A DNA stretch of 5,683 bases from a bacterium. GTDB taxonomy: Bacteria > ARS69. Location: the NCBI GenBank assembly GCA_025774865.1, contig JALGZO010000577.1, positions 1 through 5,683 on the forward strand, given 5' to 3'. Of this stretch, positions 1 through 4,975 are shown in pieces. Numbering within the stretch: position 1 is the stretch's first letter; every line of letters starts with the position of its first letter. The translations under genes were made by a program, and so were the position numbers. The notes under the pieces were generated by a model. The model was not told the DNA's origin and made no database searches. It saw nothing but the letters and a program-made list of their open reading frames with translations.

Positions 1-561
1 CGAGCCGTCCGACATCAGGACCACCGCGCCCGTTTCCCGCCGCCGTGCTCCGACCCCCTCGCTCAAGGCGCGCGACAAATCCGTGCGATCGTCGCGCGGT
101 TCCAGGTCCAGGGCTCCGTCCTTGTCCGACAACGGCGTGACTCGGCCGCCGAAACGGTAGACCTCCAGGCGCCCGTGCCGCTGGAGATCGTCGAGCAACG
201 GATCAGGACCGGTGAGCACGTCCGCGAGACGCGACGCGCGGGTGGGATCATCCGGGGAGGTCGACCGCGCTTCATCCTCGGGAAACGGAATCGACATCGA
301 CAGGGATCCGTCGAGAAGAAGTGCCACTCGCGCGGGGACCGATCGCTCGCTGAACAAGGAGAGCACCGGCTCCAGCAGGAACGCGATGACCAGGGCGATC
401 GCGACGAGTCGCAGCCCGAGGAGGAGATGCGGGGCTCTGGTCTCCGTCGGGTCGCCCGAGCGTCGATAGAGGCGGAACGCCAGCACGACGAGAATTACCG
501 CGACCCCGACTAGCCAAGGGGTCAGGGGCTCGAGGGCCTGGAAGGAGACGTTGGATGGCAT
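1..561 (-). CDS. Membrane-anchored VWA-domain protein, N-terminal part (cut by left edge)
   Basis: This is an open frame of 187 codons from ATG (561-559) running off the left edge, so the C-terminus is missing. Two hydrophobic segments at about residues 16-31 and 46-70 (separated by a basic RLYRR stretch) suggest two N-terminal membrane helices. A von Willebrand factor A domain starts at about residue 78. It carries the MIDAS metal-site motif D84-G-S-L-S88 after the strand ARVALLL, a threonine in DDRTDLSRAL (T160) at the place of the second MIDAS loop, and VVLMSDG (181-186) as the third acidic loop. All parts expected for a metal-binding VWA are present. The gene begins 4 nt after the sirtuin stop and has no clear Shine-Dalgarno, which points to translational coupling. 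The layout resembles large bacterial membrane VWA proteins (BatA-like, or those with a C-terminal glutamine-amidotransferase-like fold), but the missing end prevents a family call. Its function is unknown. Confidence 0.85.
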   Translation of the reverse strand, partial: MPSNVSFQALEPLTPWLVGVAVILVVLAFRLYRRSGDPTETRAPHLLLGLRLVAIALVIAFLLEPVLSLFSERSVPARVALLLDGSLSMSIPFPEDEARSTSPDDPTRASRLADVLTGPDPLLDDLQRHGRLEVYRFGGRVTPLSDKDGALDLEPRDDRTDLSRALSEGVGARRRETGAVVLMSDGS

Positions 562-565
562 GGGA

Positions 566-1324
566 TCAAGCGACGCGGCGGAGCTTGTCCACTCGCTCGT
601 AGAGTCGCGGCAGAATCTCTCCCGCGGGGCCCCGCAACGAGATATCGAAACGCTCGGTGAGCTCGGTTGCCTCCGGGTTCACTTCGATGACGATCGCTCC
701 CGCACTCTGCGCCGCGAGGGGAATGCCCGCAGCTGGCCATACGACGCTCGACGTTCCCACCACCAGCGCGACGTCCGCGCGGACGGCTCGACTGGTCGCC
801 TCTTCGAAGACGTCCGTCGGCAGCATCTCCCCGAAGAGAACGACCTCCGGGCGAAGGATGCTCCCGCACTCACACGGGGGAGGAATCTGGGAAGCTGGCC
901 AGGGAAACGGATCCCTTCTGGCCCCACACCCCTCGAGACACTTCGCTTTCCAGAGGGAACCGTGCACTTCGAGAACGCGAGTCGAGCCGGCTCGCTGATG
1001 CAGACCGTCGATGTTCTGGGTGACGATCGTGACCTCCTCAAAGAGCGTCTCCAACTCCGCGAGGGCCACGTGACCCGGGTTGGGCTCGACCGACTGCATG
1101 TTCTGGCGCCGCATCTCGTAGAACTCCCACACTTTGCGAGGGTTCCCGGCGAGCGCCTCGGGAGTGGCGACTTCCTCGATCCGGTACTCTTCCCAGAGTC
1201 CACCGGATTCGCGGAACGTGGGAACGCCGCTTTCGGCAGAGATGCCTGCGCCGGACAGAGCAACCACACGCTCGGCCGCGGCCAGCGTCCGGGCGGCTTC
1301 ATCGAATCGAGCGTCCGGGGTCAC
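566..1324 (-). CDS. cobB: Sir2-family NAD-dependent protein deacylase (CobB-like, class III signature)
   Basis: This 252-residue protein is close to the usual length of a compact bacterial sirtuin. It removes acyl groups from lysines using NAD+, giving nicotinamide and O-acyl-ADP-ribose, in the cytoplasm. The visible motifs in order are the NAD-binding GAGISAESGVPTFR (25-38), TQNIDGLH (102-109), catalytic His121 in EVHGSLW, a zinc site with Cys129, Cys133, Cys151 and Cys153, RPEVVLFGE (158-166), GTSSVV (190-195) and VNPE (215-218). Tyr69 and Arg72 form the Y-x-x-R pair that in SIRT5 (Tyr102/Arg105) and E. coli CobB (Tyr92/Arg95) recognises succinyl or malonyl groups, so desuccinylase/demalonylase activity is predicted alongside deacetylation. 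The start is GTG (1324-1322), sharing GTGA with the stop of the upstream moaB-type gene. No strong Shine-Dalgarno is seen, consistent with coupling. The family assignment is very secure; substrate preference is inference. Confidence 0.96.
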   Translation of the reverse strand: MTPDARFDEAARTLAAAERVVALSGAGISAESGVPTFRESGGLWEEYRIEEVATPEALAGNPRKVWEFYEMRRQNMQSVEPNPGHVALAELETLFEEVTIVTQNIDGLHQRAGSTRVLEVHGSLWKAKCLEGCGARRDPFPWPASQIPPPCECGSILRPEVVLFGEMLPTDVFEEATSRAVRADVALVVGTSSVVWPAAGIPLAAQSAGAIVIEVNPEATELTERFDISLRGPAGEILPRLYERVDKLRRVA

Positions 1325-1809
1325 GCCGGGTGCACTTCGGCGACGTTCGCCAGAACGGAGAGCGCGTGCGGCAGCACGGAAGCGAGCGCCTCGAAGCCCT
1401 CCACCGCCCCTTTCGGGCTGCCGGGCAGGTTGACGATGAGCGAGCCGCGACGAATGCCACAGACCCCCCGCGACAGGATGGCGAACTCCGTCTGGGCGAC
1501 GGTGGTTCGACGCACGTGCTCGGCGAGACCGGGAGCTTCCCTCTGAATGACGGCGAGGGTGGACTCCGGGGTGACATCGCGAGACGCGAGACCGGTGCCG
1601 CCGGTGGTCAGGATGAGCGGCACCCTTTCGGAGTCGGCGAGGCGGCAGAGCTCCCGCTCGATCTCGGCTCGTTCATCCGGCACGAGGCTCGTGGACACGA
1701 CTTCGCCGCCGACGGCCCGGACCGCCTCCGCGAGGCGCGAGCCGGAGACATCTTCCCGCTCGCCGCTCGCCGAGCGGTCGCTCACGGTCACGATCGCGGC
1801 TCGAATCAT
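1321..1809 (-). CDS. moaB: MoaB/MogA-family molybdopterin adenylyltransferase
   Basis: This is a 162-residue single-domain MoCF/MogA-type protein. The family adenylates molybdopterin with ATP to make MPT-AMP, which prepares the dithiolene for molybdate insertion in molybdenum cofactor synthesis. Visible motifs are the N-terminal strand AAIVTVSDR (4-12) followed by a GEREDVSG turn, ILTTGGTGLASRDVTPE (66-82, the pterin/nucleotide-binding signature), and GSLIVNLPGSPKGA (122-135). The ATG at 1809-1807 was chosen because the conserved first strand starts there and because it forms an ATGA overlap with the moaC stop. The same frame stays open upstream through moaC, but that stretch is low-complexity shadow sequence. 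Whether it is a true MogA or a MoaB paralogue cannot be told from motifs alone. Its place directly after moaC supports a Moco role. Confidence 0.94.
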   Translation of the reverse strand: MIRAAIVTVSDRSASGEREDVSGSRLAEAVRAVGGEVVSTSLVPDERAEIERELCRLADSERVPLILTTGGTGLASRDVTPESTLAVIQREAPGLAEHVRRTTVAQTEFAILSRGVCGIRRGSLIVNLPGSPKGAVEGFEALASVLPHALSVLANVAEVHPA

Positions 1810-2291
1810 GGGGCGCGGTCCGCTTTCCACTCGCCGGATCGACCCCCGCGCTTCTCGAGGAGTCGAATCCCTTCGATTCGCATTTCCTTGTCGACGGCTT
1901 TGAGCATGTCGTACGCCGCGAGCAGCGCAACCGATACCGCGGTCAACGCCTCCATCTCGACGCCCGTTCTCGCCGTCACCGCGGCGGTCGCGACGATTCT
2001 CAGCCGCGACACTTCCGGCTCCAGCTCGACCTCGACGCCGACGTGTGAGAGCGCCAGCGGGTGGCAGAGGGGAATCAAGTCGGACGTTCGCTTCGCGCCG
2101 GCGATGCCCGCGAGCTGGACCGTCGGCCGGAAGTCGCCCTTCGGGAGATCGTCTTCCACGATCCGGCGCAGCGTCTCGGGTGCCGCGACCAGATATCCCT
2201 CGGCGACGGCGACGCGCTCCGATTCCTGCTTGCTCGAAACGTCGACCATCCTCACCCTTCCCGTGGAATCGAGGTGAGACAGGTCGCTCAC
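1806..2291 (-). CDS. moaC: Cyclic pyranopterin monophosphate synthase MoaC
   Basis: MoaC acts with the radical SAM enzyme MoaA in the first step of molybdenum cofactor biosynthesis. It converts the 3',8-cyclo-GTP intermediate into cyclic pyranopterin monophosphate. The protein is 161 residues, the length I recall for E. coli MoaC. Diagnostic motifs are MVDVSSK (15-21), AGIAGAKRTSDLIPLCHPL (61-79), TGVEMEALTAVSVA (109-122) and AAYDMLKAVDKEM (125-137). Candidate active-site residues are Lys51, His77, Glu112, Glu114, Asp128, Lys131 and Lys147. These fall at the positions I recall for the E. coli catalytic set, so the enzyme looks intact. The start is GTG at 2291-2289, four bases after AGGAGG located within the end of tatA, and it overlaps the tatA stop by GTGA. 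No moaA is seen in the window. Confidence 0.97.
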   Translation of the reverse strand: MSDLSHLDSTGRVRMVDVSSKQESERVAVAEGYLVAAPETLRRIVEDDLPKGDFRPTVQLAGIAGAKRTSDLIPLCHPLALSHVGVEVELEPEVSRLRIVATAAVTARTGVEMEALTAVSVALLAAYDMLKAVDKEMRIEGIRLLEKRGGRSGEWKADRAP

Positions 2292-2488
2292 GGGCCCTCC
2301 TTGGGCTCCGTCTTCTCGGAGGGCGTATCTCCGGTGGATTCCGACCCGTGGACTTCCTTTCGGAACTCCCGGATTCCCTGGCCCATGCCGCGCATGAGAG
2401 CCGGGATCTTCGCCCCACCGAAGAGCAGCAGGAGGATGAGGGCGATGACGAGGAGTTCCATCCCGCCGGGCATCCAGATCAGTGGCAA
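2288..2488 (-). CDS. tatA: Twin-arginine translocase subunit TatA/TatE family
   Basis: This small Tat component, 66 residues with the TTG start at 2488, oligomerises in the cytoplasmic membrane to let folded twin-arginine proteins cross. A single hydrophobic helix, MELLVIALILLLLFGG, is followed by the FG hinge, AKIPALMRGMGQGIREF as the amphipathic helix, and a short acidic and basic hydrophilic tail ending PKEGP. This is the normal TatA architecture. The start is debatable. TTG (2488-2486) has GAGG seven bases upstream, whereas ATG at 2473 (61 residues) and ATG at 2461 (57 residues) lack a well-placed Shine-Dalgarno. A longer frame upstream (ATG at 2599) adds 37 residues unlike any TatA and is rejected. 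The gene leads the minus-strand operon. Pairing with Moco genes makes sense because many Moco enzymes are Tat substrates. No tatB or tatC is in view, and TatA versus TatE or TatB cannot be resolved further. Confidence 0.9.
   Translation of the reverse strand: MPLIWMPGGMELLVIALILLLLFGGAKIPALMRGMGQGIREFRKEVHGSESTGDTPSEKTEPKEGP
2296..2301 (-). promoter_or_regulatory. Shine-Dalgarno for moaC inside the tatA 3' end
   Basis: AGGAGG on the minus strand lies four bases before the moaC GTG, within the last codons of tatA. It fixes the GTG at 2291 as the start and indicates that moaC can recruit ribosomes independently in addition to coupling with tatA. Confidence 0.75.
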
Positions 2489-2495
2489 GGGATTA

Positions 2496-2499
2496 CCTC
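2496..2499 (-). promoter_or_regulatory. Shine-Dalgarno favouring the TTG start of tatA
   Basis: GAGG (minus strand) is separated by seven bases from the in-frame TTG at 2488-2486. The downstream in-frame ATG codons at 2473 and 2461 have no comparable site. This is why the longer 66-residue TatA was chosen, although the ATG starts remain possible. Confidence 0.5.
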
Positions 2500-2563
2500 G
2501 TGGGTTGAGTCGACCCGGATGAGAGGGCGGATCCGGTCCTCGACACCCGGGTTCACTGTTTCC

Positions 2564-2592
2564 AGAATCCCCATTGTGGGGGTGGAAGGCAA
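2564..2592 (-). promoter_or_regulatory. Tentative sigma70-like promoter for the tatA operon
   Basis: On the minus strand, TTGCCT (2592-2587) could serve as a -35 box and GATTCT (2569-2564) as a -10 box with a 17-base spacer. This would give a leader of roughly 70 bases before the tatA TTG. The match to consensus is partial (four and three of six positions) and sequence gazing of this kind has a high false-positive rate. It is recorded because it lies in the only spacer from which the minus-strand operon could be driven within the window. Confidence 0.2.
2567..2583. repeat. Small inverted repeat in the divergent spacer
   Basis: ATCCCC (2567-2572) pairs with GGGGGT (2578-2583), with one G-T wobble, around the loop ATTGT. 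It lies midway between the divergent tatA and TPR genes and overlaps the spacer and -10 area of the tentative tatA promoter. It could be an operator or a chance hairpin. The heptamer AATCCCC recurs at 2598-2604, one-half only. The rest of the 174-bp spacer (2489-2662) shows nothing else clear. Confidence 0.3.
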
Positions 2593-2650
2593 GTCCCAAT
2601 CCCCGCTAGTGTCAGAAGGGGTTCGGCGACGAGCCATCGAGTCGGAGCAG

Positions 2651-2656
2651 AGGAGG
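2651..2656 (+). promoter_or_regulatory. Shine-Dalgarno that sets the TTG start of the TPR lipoprotein gene
   Basis: A perfect AGGAGG sits six bases upstream of the in-frame TTG at 2663. Starting there yields a compact lipoprotein signal peptide with the lipobox Cys at residue 24. The alternative in-frame GTG at 2609 would add 18 charged residues before the signal sequence. Confidence 0.8.
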
Positions 2657-2662
2657 TCGGGT

Positions 2663-4879
2663 TTGCGGTGGATTCCCCGAACGCTGAGCCTCGTCGCCGC
2701 ATGGACGGCGGCGGCGGTGATCGTCGCCGGTTGCGGGGACGATCGGACGGATCCGGCGCTTCGGGCGAAGGGAAGAGACCGAGCCTGGCAGGTTCGGGCC
2801 GAACGGGCGGAGTCGGGCGGCGACCTCACGGAAGCGCTCACGGCGTACCAGGACGCGGCGCGACGATTCCCCACCGCAGCATGGGTGTGGGCGGGGCGCG
2901 GACGGACGGAGAACGCACTCGGGCGACACCGCGAGGCGGAGCACTCGTTCCGGGAGGCGATTCGTTGGGACTCGACGCTCGTGGCCGAGCGGGTGTCGCT
3001 CGCGGAGCTCGCGCTCGCGACCGGGCGCGTGAACGAGGCGCTGACGTGGATCGACGGAGCGCTCGGTCGCGGAGGAGGGGCGCCCGGCCGTCACGCGCTG
3101 CGGGGGCGCATCCTGGCGGACGCGGGGCGAGTCACGGAAGCCCACAAGGAAATCGAACGCGCCCTGGCGTCGGCGCCCGACGATGTCGAGGTTCATGTCG
3201 CCCGGGCGTTCCTGCAGTTGCGCTCCGACTCGACGACGCTGGCGATGGTCACCCTGGACGGGCTCGCGATCGAGCATCCCGAAGACCCCGTCGTTTTCGA
3301 AGCGCGGGCCGAAGCCAGGCGCACGGTCGGCGATCACGACGGAGCCATCGTCGACCTCGAGACTGCGCTCGGGCTCCACGCCCACCGACCGCGAGCGAGG
3401 CTCGCGCTCGCCCGGTTGTTGCAAGACGCCGAACGGTTTCCCGACGCGAGCGAGCACTATCGCGAACTGCTCGAGAACAATCCGAACCATCCGGAGGCCC
3501 TCGAAGGGCTCGGGGCGTGCTCGCTGGCCCTCGGAGATTCCGAGATGGCCGAGGCAGCGTTCCGCCGCGCCATCGATTCGACGCCCGAGTTCGCGGCCCC
3601 GTACCTCGCGCTCGGGAAGCTCGTCGGGAGCCAGGGCCGCACGGACGAAGCGATCACCTGGCTGCGAAAGGCGCGCGCACGGGCGACGGACGACCCGGAT
3701 CTGTACATACGAGCGGGACTCGAGCTGGCGGAGATTCACCTCCGCCTCGGAGAGCCCGGGAACGCGTTGGCGATCGCGGAGGCGATCCTCGCCCGAGTTC
3801 CTGGATCCGCCGCGGCCCGCGTCGTCCGGGGCCGGGCCCTCGCGGCGGGCGGCGGCGGCGATGCTTCGGGCGACGAGCTCGAGCGGATCGCGTCGCGGCC
3901 GGAAGCGACGAAGGACGAGATCCTCGCCTGGGCCGCGTGGCTTCTGGACCGGGACCGTCCCGACGACGCTCTCGACGCGGCCGATCGAGTGATCGAGGAC
4001 GACCCGGCCGACCCCACGGCGCGCGTGGTTCGCGCTCGGGCGCTCGCCGCGGGGGGTCGCGTCGATGCGGCGGAGAGGGAGCTGCACGAGGTGATCATGG
4101 GACCCGTTCCCATCGCGGCAGCCCACCTCGCGCTCGCCCATCTCTACCTCGACGCGGGGCGTTACCCGGACGCGATCTTCCAGGCTCGGGAAGGACAGAC
4201 GCTCGCCCCCGACGACCCGGAGCTCTCGGCGGTGATCGGCTCCGCCGCGCTCGAGCTCGAAAACTTCGACGCGGCTCGCGCTGCGTTCGAGCGCCAGCGT
4301 ACCCTCTGCCCCGCAAGCCCGAAGCCCTGGCTGAACCTCGGTCGCGTTGAGCTGCGCGAGAACCGCCCGGCCGAAGCGGCGGCTTCGTTCCGAAGAGCGC
4401 GGGAGCTCGACCCGAGCCTGTGGATGGCGAGCTATCTACTCGGCCTCGCGGAGGACCAGGCGGGTCGCCCGGTCGAAGCGGTGGCCGCCTATCGCTCCGT
4501 GCTCTCCAATAACGAGCGCGTCGCGGAGGCGCACAACAATCTTGCATGGCTGCTCGCCGACCGCGATTTCGACCCCGTGCTCGCGGAGGTGCACGCGCGA
4601 CGCGCGATCGAGCTCCAGCCGGACAATCCGCACGCGCTCGGAACGCTGGGTTGGGCCCAGTACAAGAACCGCCGGCTCGACGAGGCGGTGGTGTCTTTGA
4701 CGAAGGCGTCGCGCGCCCTGCCCGACGACGCGATGAAGCACTACATGCTCGGGGTCGTGCAGTTCGATCGCGGTGAGCGCTCGGAGGCGCTGCACGAGAT
4801 CGAGACGGCTTTGCGGCTCGATCCCTCCTTCGAGCGTTCCGTCCACGCCGGCGAGCTGCGGGACCGGCTCGGAGGGTGA
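2663..4879 (+). CDS. Outer-surface or periplasmic lipoprotein made of about 20 TPR-like repeats
   Basis: This 738-residue protein has an N-terminal lipoprotein signal: RWIPR, a hydrophobic core (residues 8-21) and the lipobox V21-A-G-C24. Cys24 would be lipidated, followed by GDDRTD. From about residue 41 to the end the chain divides into some 20 consecutive 34-residue units of the TPR type, with Ala at helix-B positions, Gly or Arg in the turn and DP/PDD between units. The clearest are units near 279-311, 485-519, 553-586, 587-620, 621-655 and 688-722. TPR arrays form a superhelix that binds peptides or partner proteins, so a scaffold or assembly role in the periplasm or outer membrane is likely. 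No enzymatic domain is visible. The start is TTG (2663), six bases after AGGAGG, and it gives a standard signal peptide; no in-frame ATG is better. It resembles large TPR lipoproteins of exopolysaccharide or protein-sorting systems, but no such partners are present here. The precise role is unknown. Confidence 0.92.
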   Translation: MRWIPRTLSLVAAWTAAAVIVAGCGDDRTDPALRAKGRDRAWQVRAERAESGGDLTEALTAYQDAARRFPTAAWVWAGRGRTENALGRHREAEHSFREAIRWDSTLVAERVSLAELALATGRVNEALTWIDGALGRGGGAPGRHALRGRILADAGRVTEAHKEIERALASAPDDVEVHVARAFLQLRSDSTTLAMVTLDGLAIEHPEDPVVFEARAEARRTVGDHDGAIVDLETALGLHAHRPRARLALARLLQDAERFPDASEHYRELLENNPNHPEALEGLGACSLALGDSEMAEAAFRRAIDSTPEFAAPYLALGKLVGSQGRTDEAITWLRKARARATDDPDLYIRAGLELAEIHLRLGEPGNALAIAEAILARVPGSAAARVVRGRALAAGGGGDASGDELERIASRPEATKDEILAWAAWLLDRDRPDDALDAADRVIEDDPADPTARVVRARALAAGGRVDAAERELHEVIMGPVPIAAAHLALAHLYLDAGRYPDAIFQAREGQTLAPDDPELSAVIGSAALELENFDAARAAFERQRTLCPASPKPWLNLGRVELRENRPAEAAASFRRARELDPSLWMASYLLGLAEDQAGRPVEAVAAYRSVLSNNERVAEAHNNLAWLLADRDFDPVLAEVHARRAIELQPDNPHALGTLGWAQYKNRRLDEAVVSLTKASRALPDDAMKHYMLGVVQFDRGERSEALHEIETALRLDPSFERSVHAGELRDRLGG
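3815..4057 (+). repeat. Two-unit internal duplication in the TPR array
   Basis: The peptide ARVVRGRALAAGG (residues 385-397, bases 3815-3853) recurs as ARVVRARALAAGG (residues 453-465, bases 4019-4057), exactly 68 residues apart, i.e. two 34-residue TPR units. Similar AADRVIEDDPADP-type and EREL-type segments follow, but the underlying DNA differs at many third positions. This suggests an old duplication of a two-unit block kept by selection on the protein rather than a recent DNA repeat. Confidence 0.6.
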
Positions 4880-4953
4880 CCGGCCCCGGGCGGGAACGCC
4901 GTCACGGGTCGCGGGTTCCTCCGTAACCAGGGAACACGCCATTGTCTGAGACG
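4880..4953 (+). other. Spacer between the TPR gene and arsM with no clear terminator
   Basis: The 96-bp gap between the TPR stop and arsM contains only weak hairpins, such as CGGC/GCCG (4881-4884 with 4898-4901) and GTTCC/GGAAC (4915-4919 with 4931-4935). Neither is followed by a T run. No convincing promoter was found. Read-through from the TPR gene into arsM is therefore possible, but a separate promoter cannot be excluded. Confidence 0.4.
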
Positions 4954-4975
4954 CTCCGAACCTTCGGGAGAGAGA
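4954..4975 (+). promoter_or_regulatory. Ribosome binding site of arsM within a possible hairpin
   Basis: GGAG at 4967-4970, five bases before the ATG, is the Shine-Dalgarno for arsM. The segment 4954-4970 can fold: CTCC (4954-4957) pairs with GGAG (4967-4970) and GA (4958-4959) with TC (4964-4965), leaving G4966 bulged and a short loop. This would cover the ribosome binding site in the mRNA. The Shine-Dalgarno is well supported; a regulatory role for the hairpin is speculative. Confidence 0.5.

Noticed and set aside
551-1546. Plus-strand open frame of 331 codons opposite the sirtuin and moaB genes
   Set aside because: It mirrors a highly conserved sirtuin on the other strand, is rich in Arg/Gly/Ser, and has no recognisable motif. 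It is a GC-driven shadow.
1330-2277. Plus-strand open frame of 315 codons opposite moaB and moaC
   Set aside because: The minus strand carries clear MoaB and MoaC motifs over the same bases. The plus frame has no family features or convincing ribosome site.
1810-2418. Upstream extension of the moaB frame through moaC
   Set aside because: The added residues are low-complexity Arg-rich sequence overlapping the whole of moaC. The MogA fold begins at the ATG at 1809.
2489-2599. N-terminal extension of TatA to the ATG at 2599
   Set aside because: The 37 extra residues are polar and Pro/Gly-rich, unlike any TatA N-terminus. They would also take up the likely promoter region.
2612-4141. Minus-strand open frame of 509 codons opposite the TPR gene
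   Set aside because: The composition is Arg/Pro/Gly-rich without domains, and the plus strand has a continuous TPR array with a lipobox.
4881-4901. CGGC/GCCG hairpin after the TPR stop as a terminator
   Set aside because: The stem is only four base pairs with a long loop and is not followed by a T run.
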